Source: Desulfosporosinus sp. BRH_c37 (GTDB lineage: Bacteria > Bacillota > Desulfitobacteriia > Desulfitobacteriales > Desulfitobacteriaceae). From it: 50,187 nt of DNA. Under the pieces are notes generated by a model. That model ran no database searches. It saw only the letters and a list, made by a program, of their open reading frames with translations, and was not told the DNA's origin. Location of the stretch: positions 1 to 50,187 of the forward strand of contig LOEW01000204.1 in assembly GCA_001516045.1 (NCBI GenBank), given 5' to 3'. This document shows positions 34,426-41,759 of this stretch, piece after piece. Position 1 is the first letter of the stretch; each line of letters opens with the position of its first letter. A program made the translations under genes and the position numbers.

Positions 34426-35625
34426 TTACAGATTTCCGATCTCTTCCAATGATTCATTGGGTTCCACGACATGATCCCTTATCATGACAAAGCTCAAGAG
34501 CAACGTGACGATGAGAGCAATACCATTAATCAGGAAAAGGTTACTAAGTCCAACGGCTGCAATCACTCTTCCGCCAATTGCCGTACCGATACCGCCTCCA
34601 CCCATAAAAAAGAATGCTACCAGGGACATGGCGGCTCCTCTAGCCTTCTGAGCAAACTCTGTAGCTCTTGTAAGCAGCGTAGAATGAGTAAAGATGAAAC
34701 CAAGTCCTAACAAGGCAATCCCTAGGATCAACATCCCCAATACATCTCCATACAGATAGATAATGATATCTCCAACAGCGGCTGACACAAGTCCCAAGCT
34801 CAATACTTTGCGCGCACCCATTTTAGCCGCTAACTTACCACTCATTCTTCCGCCAATAACTGACATGATTCCGAAGGCCGTCATAATTAAACCAATATAG
34901 AGGTAGTTAAATCCATAGGTTTTGGCAATGTAAGCACCTGCGTAAGAAAAGCTTCCGATGATGAATATACCCTCCAGTAAAACAATGATATACGTATACA
35001 AACTCCTGCTCGTTCCCAGCAGCTTAGCATACGGCGCAAACAGTTTGCTGTCAGGATGCTTTTCTGAGGGGAGTAGCTTGTAATTTTTTAGGATCATTAA
35101 CGTTGGAATTATGGCAAGTATCGCATAGACGCCAAAAACTCCTCTCCAATTAAGGAAGTAAGCAATCGTGCCTCCTATGGCCATACTGAGTCCTTGACCC
35201 AGAAACGATATCCCCATAAACGTTCCTATCGCACCCTGTCTTTCCTGGACCGGGAACATATCTCCAATTAAGGCTAAGGATATTGGCATGACCGATGCGG
35301 CAAACACTCCCGTGAGCGCTCTGAATATTGCCAAACTGGTTAAGCTCGAACCTAACGCACAAAGCCCAGTCGCTATCGTAAACATGATCATAGCAAAGGT
35401 GATGACTTGCTTTTTCCCATATCGATCTGCCAAGGGCCCAAAGATGATTTGAAAAATTCCAAAGGGAATCATATAGGCCGAGATTAAGAGCCCCGCTCTT
35501 GAAATATCAATCGTCAAATTCTGAGCAATGGCCGGTAGTATGGGAGACACCACCCAGTTGTCTGCCATGACGATAAAACCCGCTAAACCGAGCAACATAA
35601 TGATCCTATTTCCATCCTTGTTCAT
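34426..35625 (-). CDS. Major facilitator superfamily transporter
   Basis: A 399-residue, twelve-span MFS protein with the loop 2-3 motif GPLADRYGKKQVI (motif A) and the N-terminal LLGLAGFIVMADNWVVSPILPAIA. It resembles Bcr/CflA- and AraJ-like drug or metabolite exporters. Start ATG 35625. Upstream lies an unusually long leader with short tandem repeats and a strong AT-rich promoter. Substrate unknown; metabolite or toxic-oxyanion efflux are both possible. Confidence 0.85.
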   Translation of the reverse strand: MNKDGNRIIMLLGLAGFIVMADNWVVSPILPAIAQNLTIDISRAGLLISAYMIPFGIFQIIFGPLADRYGKKQVITFAMIMFTIATGLCALGSSLTSLAIFRALTGVFAASVMPISLALIGDMFPVQERQGAIGTFMGISFLGQGLSMAIGGTIAYFLNWRGVFGVYAILAIIPTLMILKNYKLLPSEKHPDSKLFAPYAKLLGTSRSLYTYIIVLLEGIFIIGSFSYAGAYIAKTYGFNYLYIGLIMTAFGIMSVIGGRMSGKLAAKMGARKVLSLGLVSAAVGDIIIYLYGDVLGMLILGIALLGLGFIFTHSTLLTRATEFAQKARGAAMSLVAFFFMGGGGIGTAIGGRVIAAVGLSNLFLINGIALIVTLLLSFVMIRDHVVEPNESLEEIGNL

Positions 35626-36031
35626 ACAACATTCACCCCTTGATCCTTAAAAATATTCTCGTTCATTCATTCGTTTATTCGTCCGTTCGTTCTTGATTTG
35701 AGATAATTTGTCCTATTGCAAATCTTGACATCATTCATGCATCCTCCACATCTACTCCTTTTACACTGAATAATATGTTTATAATATTTTAATATTATTA
35801 TACTACAATTTTATAATTCTTCAATAGCTATTTTGAAGAGAACAACTCAAACACCTTCATTTTACTCATTGGATTAGAAATTATTAAGGGTTCTCCACTA
35901 TGTGTGAAAGGCTCTTATGTTTCAAGATAGCGCGCCATCTTAAAAATGTCCGAAGTTATTATTCCCCAGAAATGTCCAGCTCATGGACAGACGCTCACCT
36001 TGCCGTTTGCCTTCTGAACGTATAGTGCAAA
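35626..36031. other. Non-coding leader and promoter region of the MFS gene
   Basis: No gene is visible. Short degenerate 4-base repeats (GAAC/GAAT/GGAC on the minus strand) occur at about 35661-35693. A TATAAT-like, AT-rich region lies at about 35776-35812. The rest has no supported ORF. Confidence 0.65.
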
Positions 36032-36057
36032 GAGACGTGCCACCTTAGACACGTCTC
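36032..36057 (-). terminator. Hairpin terminator of the HdrA/DGC/GcvH operon
   Basis: GAGACGTG and CACGTCTC pair around a 10-base loop, then CTCTTTGC on the minus strand. It follows the last gene (36077-36310) by 20 bases. Confidence 0.65.
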
Positions 36058-36076
36058 CAAAGGATTTATTTTATTA

Positions 36077-36310
36077 TCAACAACCGCAACTGCATGTTGT
36101 CTTGGTTCCACCGGTATCTCCAAAATAGCTGATCGCTTCTGCCGGACACAACGCCTGACAACCAGTGCAACGATCAATGCATCCCTCTGGATATATGACA
36201 ATAGGTTTTTCGCTGTCTTTGTCGTAAACACCGTGAGTGCATTTATTGATACAAGCCCCACATTCAATACAATTATCGTTATTAATCACTGGATACCAAC
36301 TCTTCGTCAT
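36077..36310 (-). CDS. Two-cluster ferredoxin with a Cys-rich tail
   Basis: A 77-residue ferredoxin. The first motif is C-IE-C-GA-C-INK-C with spacing CX2CX2CX3C; the second is CIDRC-TG-C-QALCP with one longer spacing (CX3CX2CX3CP). It ends TTCSCGC, giving three extra cysteines. It would carry electrons for the operon's HdrA-like and DGC proteins. It is the last gene, 31 bases after the DGC protein. A tail of this kind is not standard in ferredoxins. Confidence 0.83.
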   Translation of the reverse strand: MTKSWYPVINNDNCIECGACINKCTHGVYDKDSEKPIVIYPEGCIDRCTGCQALCPAEAISYFGDTGGTKTTCSCGC

Positions 36311-36341
36311 CTTAATTTCTCCCTTATCACTTCAATTTTAT

Positions 36342-36836
36342 TCACTTAGGCCCGCATCCGCAACCACAACCCCCTGAAGGCCCAGTTCCTACCATGGCTA
36401 GTCCTTTAGCCACCTGATCTCTTTGAGCAGCTCTCAATACCTCGTCAAACTTGGTCGTTATCTCGCTGGCAAGCTTTTCCACCATGGCTTTGTGTTCATC
36501 CGTCAGGTTTCTGGTGGACAATGCTCCTGCTTCGGCAACTTCTTTCCCAATAAAATCCGTAACATCGATTGCGGCACTCACTTTACCACTATATTTCTCA
36601 GTAGCTCTTTTAGCGCAAGCTTTAGAACAACCATCCACAGAAATGGTCGGGAACTTTTCGGCAAATCCTCGTTCTTCCACTCCGCCTGCTAGAAAAAGTG
36701 GCAGACATATCGTAACAGTTGCATCCGGACGAACTTCGTCCAGCATTTTTCGGGTTGCCAGTCTTGAGATCGTCCCTCCCAGACAGTCCTCGCCACTACA
36801 GGATACAACTCCGATTTTCACCATATTTATGGACAT
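36342..36836 (-). CDS. DGC-domain protein with a C-terminal Gly/Cys tail
   Basis: A 164-residue DGC protein: VKIGVVSCSGEDCLGG, VTICLPLFLAGG, SVDGCSKACAKRAT (the D-G-C-x3-C signature). The C-terminal region is helical, then ends GGCGCGCGPK, an extra Cys cluster. The family is putatively zinc-binding. It begins two bases after the previous DGC gene. Two further members of the family lie upstream in the same operon. Confidence 0.82.
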   Translation of the reverse strand: MSINMVKIGVVSCSGEDCLGGTISRLATRKMLDEVRPDATVTICLPLFLAGGVEERGFAEKFPTISVDGCSKACAKRATEKYSGKVSAAIDVTDFIGKEVAEAGALSTRNLTDEHKAMVEKLASEITTKFDEVLRAAQRDQVAKGLAMVGTGPSGGCGCGCGPK

Positions 36837-36838
36837 TT

Positions 36839-37249
36839 TTAGCCCTCCTTCCTTAATAATTTAACCTTTTCGGCGATTTCGCCCGCTATTTCATCTGCAA
36901 TTAACCAGCCTTCTTCAGTGAGTTCCGTGGCTGTTCCTGGCTTGGCTCCTTTGTGTTTCCGAAAGGAATCGATGACCCTTACCTTTTCTGTTACAATGCC
37001 ACCGGCCAGCTCCGCATTTTTAGCTGCACACATAGCAGGGCATCCATCAAGGGTAATACACTTTTGTCCTTCAATTAATTCCTTGGCCTCTTGATCCCCT
37101 GTCACGATATACGCGAGACAGAGCGTACTGGATTCGTTCGGGCACAACTCCTGAACAACCTTCAAGGCACTTTCCCTCGCTACTAGGCCGTAGACCTTGC
37201 CCATCCCACTGCAGGGAATTACTTTGATCCTCTCAGACATGGAACTCAT
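36839..37249 (-). CDS. DGC-domain protein
   Basis: A 136-residue member of the family: IKVIPCSGMGKVYGLVARESA, LCLAYIVTGD, ITLDGCPAMCAAKNAELA. The signature residues D-G-C-x3-C are intact. It overlaps the DGC/GcvH fusion by 17 bases, so translation is coupled. The N-terminal P-C-(S/N)-G motif is shared with the fusion protein and may be part of the same metal or thiol site. Confidence 0.82.
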   Translation of the reverse strand: MSSMSERIKVIPCSGMGKVYGLVARESALKVVQELCPNESSTLCLAYIVTGDQEAKELIEGQKCITLDGCPAMCAAKNAELAGGIVTEKVRVIDSFRKHKGAKPGTATELTEEGWLIADEIAGEIAEKVKLLRKEG

Positions 37250-38105
37250 CTACCTTTCTTTTCAAAATCGTGAAATATCCCTCAAAATCAAGCAAAAGTT
37301 CTTTATCGTTTTCCAAATCGGATAGCTCCACTTCAGCGATCCAGCCTTTTTCATACGGATTCTGATTAATAAGTTCTGGGGCAACGGAAAGTTCTTCATT
37401 GACAGCGGTAATCTTACCTGACACAGGGGATACCACTTCGAAGACTGCTTTCCCCGATTCAATCTCGCCTAGCTCACCAAACTGTTCCACTTCGTTGCCG
37501 ACGACGGGTGGGGTAAAAAACATGATATCCGATAAGCTTTGCTGGACATAATCCGTCACGCCTATGCGTGCTTTGTTGCCCGATATATACACCCAACTGT
37601 CGTTTTCATTGAATAACAGGCCTTCTTTGGGCACACGGAAAATAAATTTGTCCTTTTTGTAAACTTCATAATCATACGTTTCAGGGTAGACTGTTTCGTT
37701 TTCTGCTGCCGTTTTACTTTCTGTAGCCTTTTCCGCTTCCTTCTCCAGAAGTAATTCATCGGCAACCATCTCAGCCAGTTTCACTTCATTTTCTCCAAGC
37801 CTTAAGGAGTCTCCCAGCTCAAACCCTCTAGTTTTTGCTTCTTCTGTTACCGTTATTTTGGCGGTAACTTTTAAGCCCTTTTCCGAAGCAAGCTTGCTAG
37901 CGCACCGCGTTTGGCAGCCATCAATCACAAGGAGCAGCTTTTCTTGGGCCAGTTTAGTATATCTGGCATCTGCCACTCGATATAACACAGGGCAAATTAT
38001 GTTACTGTCTGATTTTTCGATAAGGTTTATTGCGATTTCCCTGGCGATACAGCCTGCGCCTTTGTCCAGCCCATTACAAGGTAAGATAGCAAAGCTATTA
38101 CTCAT
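37233..38105 (-). CDS. DGC domain fused to a GcvH-like lipoyl-carrier domain
   Basis: A 290-residue fusion. Residues 1-85 are a DGC domain (ILPCNGLDKGAGC, IDGCQTRCAS with Cys64 and Cys68). A charged linker of about 50 residues leads to a glycine-cleavage H-protein-like domain (about 155-290). It keeps the lipoyl hairpin IESGKAVFEVVSPVSGKI with Lys219 as the lipoylation site (canonical H proteins have ESVKA). GWIAEVELSD and a C-terminal helix match H protein. No GcvP or GcvT is near, so it is probably not part of glycine cleavage. It is third in an operon with an HdrA-like protein, ferredoxins and two more DGC proteins. Confidence 0.85.
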   Translation of the reverse strand: MSNSFAILPCNGLDKGAGCIAREIAINLIEKSDSNIICPVLYRVADARYTKLAQEKLLLVIDGCQTRCASKLASEKGLKVTAKITVTEEAKTRGFELGDSLRLGENEVKLAEMVADELLLEKEAEKATESKTAAENETVYPETYDYEVYKKDKFIFRVPKEGLLFNENDSWVYISGNKARIGVTDYVQQSLSDIMFFTPPVVGNEVEQFGELGEIESGKAVFEVVSPVSGKITAVNEELSVAPELINQNPYEKGWIAEVELSDLENDKELLLDFEGYFTILKRKVDEFHV

Positions 38106-38391
38106 TGCCTGCCATCCCCTTTCTGGTTACCTTGATCTTCTTAGTTGTCTCTCCCTTATCCGGGAAGGTTATGGCATCCACTCCACAGGTTTTGCCGCAC
38201 GCTCGGCAGAAGACGACGCAGTTATCTGGATTTTTTACAATTAGCTTTTTCTCCTCAGTCTCCCGAACTTCATACACTTGGTGCGGGCAAAATTTGACAC
38301 ATTCCATGCAGTAGTTGCATTTGTCATAATCAAGAATTGGACTCCAGTCGATGGTATTTCTTGGAACTCCCATAAACGTGTCTTCACTCAT
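38098..38391 (-). CDS. Ferredoxin-like [4Fe-4S] protein
   Basis: A 97-residue protein with two cluster motifs: CNYCMECVKFCP (CX2CX2CX3CP) and CVVFCRACGKTCG. The second is CX3CX2CX3C. The flanking regions are longer than in simple ferredoxins. It overlaps the fusion gene by eight bases and starts two bases after the HdrA-like gene. It could pass electrons to the HdrA-like protein. Confidence 0.85.
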   Translation of the reverse strand: MSEDTFMGVPRNTIDWSPILDYDKCNYCMECVKFCPHQVYEVRETEEKKLIVKNPDNCVVFCRACGKTCGVDAITFPDKGETTKKIKVTRKGMAGNE

Positions 38392-38393
38392 GC

Positions 38394-38768
38394 TTATCCC
38401 TCCGCTTCGATTTGTTCAACCAAATCCTCCACCTTTTTGAACGCCGCTTCATTGGTCATATCTCGAATATCTAGCATATAGGCATCCTTTTCAATGTCCA
38501 ACCCTGCATCTTTGAAGGCCTGCTTGAACATCTTCCTATGCATATTCGGGGCACAGGCGCCAATGATGACCTTCCTGTGGGCTTTCAAATAATCTGCCAG
38601 AAACCGGTCTCCATCTTCTTCACATAACTGCGGGTGAATAAATCCGTATTCCACCGACAGCTCGACCCTGACCTGATTGATGAAATCCCAAATATCCATA
38701 CTTTGAAAACCTGGGCATTTCCCGGTACAGACGCACATAATAAACCCTGGTAACTGCTTTTCCGACAT
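38394..38768 (-). CDS. HdrA-like N-terminal-domain protein
   Basis: A 124-residue stand-alone relative of the HdrA N-terminal region. It has CVCTGKCPGF (Cys12, 14, 18), HPQLCEEDGDRFL (Cys49) and VIIGACAPNMHRKMF (Cys72), the order of cysteines found in heterodisulfide-reductase subunit A. The FAD domain and C-terminal ferredoxins of full HdrA are absent and could be supplied by the operon's ferredoxins. It is first in the operon. The Hdr name refers only to sequence type; CoM/CoB chemistry is not implied. Confidence 0.7.
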   Translation of the reverse strand: MSEKQLPGFIMCVCTGKCPGFQSMDIWDFINQVRVELSVEYGFIHPQLCEEDGDRFLADYLKAHRKVIIGACAPNMHRKMFKQAFKDAGLDIEKDAYMLDIRDMTNEAAFKKVEDLVEQIEAEG

Positions 38769-38817
38769 TTTGATTCCTCCAACTTCATATTTAATAAGAT
38801 TACTTCTAAGGAACCCC

Positions 38818-38934
38818 TATTTGAGGTTCAAACACAATTGGATTAGAGCTTTATCACTCGCAATAACGCTCCGACATCCGCCAACCAGGTCATCCCCAAG
38901 GACACCAATGCTTAGGGATAGTTCCTTGCTGTTG
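38818..38934 (-). pseudogene. Internally deleted remnant of dihydrolipoamide dehydrogenase
   Basis: On the minus strand INSKELSLSIGVLG matches the first residues of the Lpd at 45218-46621 (INSKELSIGIGILG). It then jumps to VIASDKAL, which matches VITSDEAL of the same enzyme's middle. The GTG start is ACG here. It ends at a TAG before the HdrA-like gene. So an lpd copy once headed this operon. Confidence 0.75.
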
Positions 38935-38960
38935 ATCGTCGAAACACCTCCTCGCTATTA

Positions 38961-39009
38961 TATAATTATCATATACTAATATTATACTAACGTTCTATTT
39001 TCTTTGCAC
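38961..39009 (-). promoter_or_regulatory. Promoter and AT-rich dyad of the HdrA/DGC/GcvH operon
   Basis: On the minus strand GTGCAA (39004-39009) and TATAAT (38981-38986) are 17 bases apart. TATAAT and ATTATA arms 14 bases apart form a dyad (38961-38986). The same arrangement, nearly identical, is found at 46642-46690 before lpd, so both units probably answer to the same repressor. Confidence 0.6.
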
Positions 39010-39092
39010 TATTATTTTTTATAAAGTTGTCTCGAAGACAGTTAAATATGCCATATTAAAATTAGTTAAAGCAAGTTGTTCATTAAATGGAA

Positions 39093-39138
39093 AAGCAAGA
39101 GAGGCAACTTACTTTCTGTACAAATGCCTCGCTTGCTT
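39093..39138 (-). terminator. Hairpin terminator of the ArsR gene
   Basis: AAGCAAG-A-GAGGCA pairs with TGCCTC-G-CTTGCTT around a loop. It follows the stop at 39155 on the minus strand. A decayed copy lies near 46766-46815. Confidence 0.65.
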
Positions 39139-39154
39139 CTTAAGCCTTATCGAA

Positions 39155-39484
39155 TCATTCCTTTGTCTTGATCTCTTGCATTAGCCGATGTTTAAAGTTT
39201 AACGCATTGCTTATTAGCTCCTGACCTTTCTGCAATACTGCCAAAATCTCCAGGTGTTTAATTCGATACATAACTTGCAGCCCCTGTTTTCTCGACTCGA
39301 TAAGATTTTCCCGACGTAGCACCGCCAAATGCTGGGATACATTCGACTGCCCAAGCCCAAGCTCGGAAATTATTTCGCAGACACACCGTTCACCGGAACT
39401 CAAATACTCCAGAATTTGCACCCTCGACGGATGAGCAATTGCTTTGAAAAGATTACTCGTCTTGTTTAACATTACAATTTTCAT
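39155..39484 (-). CDS. ArsR-family repressor (CVC sensor motif)
   Basis: A 109-residue ArsR protein: LFKAIAHPSRVQILEYLSSG, RCVCEIISELG with Cys34 and Cys36, recognition helix LGQSNVSQHLAVLRRENL, wing RKQGLQVMYRI. It is the close paralogue of the protein at 43372-43704. It lies about 150 bases upstream of the promoter of the HdrA/DGC operon on the same strand and is the probable repressor of that unit. The effector is unknown but the two-Cys site favours a soft metal or persulfide. Confidence 0.87.
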   Translation of the reverse strand: MKIVMLNKTSNLFKAIAHPSRVQILEYLSSGERCVCEIISELGLGQSNVSQHLAVLRRENLIESRKQGLQVMYRIKHLEILAVLQKGQELISNALNFKHRLMQEIKTKE

Positions 39485-39511
39485 CGTAAGCTCCTTCGAA
39501 ATTTCCTCTAT

Positions 39512-40663
39512 TCAAAGATTGATATTGTCCTCAGCTACCTCTCTTACCGCCTGCAGAGCCGTCTCAATCTCGTCCTCACTCGTGAAATGGGAAGGACTAA
39601 AGCGAACGACCCCCTGTTCCAAAGTTCCTAGCATCCTGTGAGCATGGGCAGCGCAGTGTAACCCAGCCCGGGCGATGACTCCTGCCTTCTCTTCTAATAT
39701 ATAGCTGGCTTCTACAGAATCGAGTTCCCCAATATTAAAGGCCACAATCGGAGACCGCCTCTCTACTAGCTCACTTCCGTAAAGCTTAACCCCTGGGATC
39801 TCCAGTAAACCGTTCCATAATTTCCGGCAATGCGCCTGTTCTCTTATCCTTATTTTATCCACACCTTCCCTGAGTATGTAGCGCACTCCCGCTCCTAATC
39901 CGGCAATTCCTGCGCCGTTCAACGTGCCGCTTTCCAAGGCATCCGGCAGAAAGTCCGGTTGACGATCCTCTTCAGAGAGACTCCCCGTCCCACCGTAGAT
40001 CAACGGCTCCAAGCGGATCCCCGGCTTGACAATGAGTCCTCCCGTTCCCTGAGGACCCATCAGACCTTTATGTCCTGGAAAGGCAAGCAAATCTACGGCT
40101 AAACTTCCAAGATCGATAGGGAAAACACCCGCAGTTTGTGCGGCATCCAGCAAATAGTAAGCACCGTGTTCATGGGCAATTTGCCCTATTGCTTTCACTG
40201 GTAACAGGGTGCCTGTTACATTCGAGGCATGTAAGGTCACCACTAACTTAGTGTTAGGGCGAAAAGCCTTGTCATAAGCTTCTAAATCAAACTCTCCCCC
40301 GAGTATCCCCGGAACTTCGCTTACCTCCACCCCTCGCTGTTTCAAAGCCCAGAGCGGTCGTGCCACCGCATTATGCTCAATCGAGGAAGTGATGACATGA
40401 TCTCCCTGCTGCAAAAGCCCAAATAACGCCTGATTCAAAGCATGGGTAGCATTCTGAGTAAAGATAACCCGATTCGGATTATCTGTGCCAAATAAAACAC
40501 ACAAGTCTTCCCTTGCCTGATGAATTAGTCTAGCCATTTGCATCGCTGCACCATGTCCCCCCCGGCCGGCATTTCCACCTTTGTGCACAAGAGCCTCTTC
40601 AATAGCAGCTAGAACTTGTTGTGGCTTTGGCCAAGTTGTGGCTGCATTATCTAAATAAATCAT
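39512..40663 (-). CDS. Cysteine desulfurase-like class V aminotransferase
   Basis: A PLP enzyme of 383 residues. It opens IYLDNAATTWPKP, with PLP-binding Lys199 in FPGHKGLMGPQG and the persulfide Cys337 in LHCAAHAHRM. It belongs to the subset of desulfurases and selenocysteine-lyase-like proteins of anaerobes that lack an IscU partner. Start ATG 40663, nine bases after GGAAG. It follows DUF3343 (40726-40992) on the same strand; a DUF3343 is annotated as a putative Se/S carrier, so the pair may mobilise sulfur or selenium. Confidence 0.86.
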   Translation of the reverse strand: MIYLDNAATTWPKPQQVLAAIEEALVHKGGNAGRGGHGAAMQMARLIHQAREDLCVLFGTDNPNRVIFTQNATHALNQALFGLLQQGDHVITSSIEHNAVARPLWALKQRGVEVSEVPGILGGEFDLEAYDKAFRPNTKLVVTLHASNVTGTLLPVKAIGQIAHEHGAYYLLDAAQTAGVFPIDLGSLAVDLLAFPGHKGLMGPQGTGGLIVKPGIRLEPLIYGGTGSLSEEDRQPDFLPDALESGTLNGAGIAGLGAGVRYILREGVDKIRIREQAHCRKLWNGLLEIPGVKLYGSELVERRSPIVAFNIGELDSVEASYILEEKAGVIARAGLHCAAHAHRMLGTLEQGVVRFSPSHFTSEDEIETALQAVREVAEDNINL

Positions 40664-40725
40664 CTCACGACTTCCTTTCATCGAGCCTAAGTGGAGTCAC
40701 AATCGATCATCGAATTCAGGTATGA

Positions 40726-40992
40726 TCACCAGACTATTGAGAAGAATCCCTCTTCCCGTGCTTCGTACATCCCTGTCAGTACTACTCCGTCATCAATAAG
40801 ATCCTCAATGATCTCTTTACGTTCCAGTGGAAAGCACAAGGCAGTGTTACAACCGGATCTCAAACGAATTGGGGTAGGAATAGTGGCAAAGGGACACTCA
40901 TAACGGGAAAAAACCCTCTCTGCGCCCAAAGCCTCCGTTAACGATGGGAACGTGAGTATAGCTCGATATTCTTTCAATTTTCCATATAACAT
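40726..40992 (-). CDS. DUF3343 protein, putative Se/S carrier
   Basis: An 88-residue DUF3343 protein: AILTFPSLTEALGAERVF, ATIPTPIRLRSGCNTALCF with Cys48 and Cys53. The family is annotated as a putative Se/S carrier-like protein. It is upstream of the desulfurase-like gene with a 62-base gap. The promoter region is AT-rich (about 41080-41120). It supports selenium or sulfur delivery as a theme of the window. Confidence 0.82.
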   Translation of the reverse strand: MLYGKLKEYRAILTFPSLTEALGAERVFSRYECPFATIPTPIRLRSGCNTALCFPLERKEIIEDLIDDGVVLTGMYEAREEGFFSIVW

Positions 40993-41153
40993 TATTATCC
41001 CCCTCGCCCTTTAACGCCTTAGGAAGACCCAATCAGTCTTAAATTCAACTTTATATTTCAAGCTAGCCTGATAGTTAATAATAATATTACTATTTTATAA
41101 TATACTTAACATAATACTTTTAAGGACTCTTTGTCAATATCTATGCAAAAAAT

Positions 41154-41192
41154 AATCAAGGTCCGAAGTCGCAATGACCTTGGACCTTGATT
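41154..41192. other. Orphan hairpin between divergent genes
   Basis: AATCAAGGTCC and GGACCTTGATT pair around a 17-base loop. It lies between the divergent DUF3343 and CadC-like genes, where no terminator is needed. It may be an attenuator or a leftover terminator. Confidence 0.5.
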
Positions 41193-41292
41193 TACCCTTC
41201 AATCTTATTTCGCATTAAATCCAGCACGACTATTTACAAACATTCAAGCAATCGTTATAATGTGTCAAGATTACTTATAAGGAGGAATTCGA

Positions 41293-41658
41293 TTGAATCG
41301 TCCAGGTCATCATCACCTCTGCGCTACAGATTGCCATACTCCCCAACGTTTAAGTGAGTTAGCACACTCTGTAGCAGAAATCGAAGGGGTTACCCCTATC
41401 TTTAAAGCACTCGCTGATGAAACACGGGTGAAGATTATTTATGCCTTGCTCCTGGAACCCGATCTTTGCGTCTGTGATATTGCTCAGATTACGAATTTAA
41501 CCATTTCGGGAGCCTCCCACCATTTGCGTCTCCTTAAAGCCATGGGTCTTGCCCGTTCCCGCAAAGAAGGAAAGCTCGTTCGCTATAGCATTCACGACGA
41601 ACACGTTAAGATTATCTTAGAAAAAGCACTTGACCATAGCAACCACCTTATGAAATAA
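41293..41658 (+). CDS. CadC/SmtB-type ArsR-family metal repressor
   Basis: A 121-residue ArsR protein with an N-terminal extension carrying Cys10 and Cys14 and the alpha-3 pair Cys59-V-Cys61 (DLCVCDIA). These four Cys correspond closely to the CadC Cd/Pb/Zn site. HTH: ISGASHHLRLLKAMGLARS. Starts with a TTG after AAGGAGG. The CDF exporter starts 100 bases downstream on the same strand and is the obvious target. The C-terminal HDEHVKIILEKALDHSNH could form the alpha-5 zinc site as well. Confidence 0.87.
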   Translation: MNRPGHHHLCATDCHTPQRLSELAHSVAEIEGVTPIFKALADETRVKIIYALLLEPDLCVCDIAQITNLTISGASHHLRLLKAMGLARSRKEGKLVRYSIHDEHVKIILEKALDHSNHLMK

Positions 41659-41759
41659 TCTGTCAGGGACTCAAAAATTTTTAGCCTTACATTCAAGTGT
41701 ATGTTTTAATGTCAATATTATAAAATTAATTTATGATCATAATGAGGAGGAGATTACCC

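Noticed and set aside
36077..38768. The operon as a true heterodisulfide reductase
   Set aside because: No HdrB or HdrC is present and the HdrA-like protein lacks the FAD domain.
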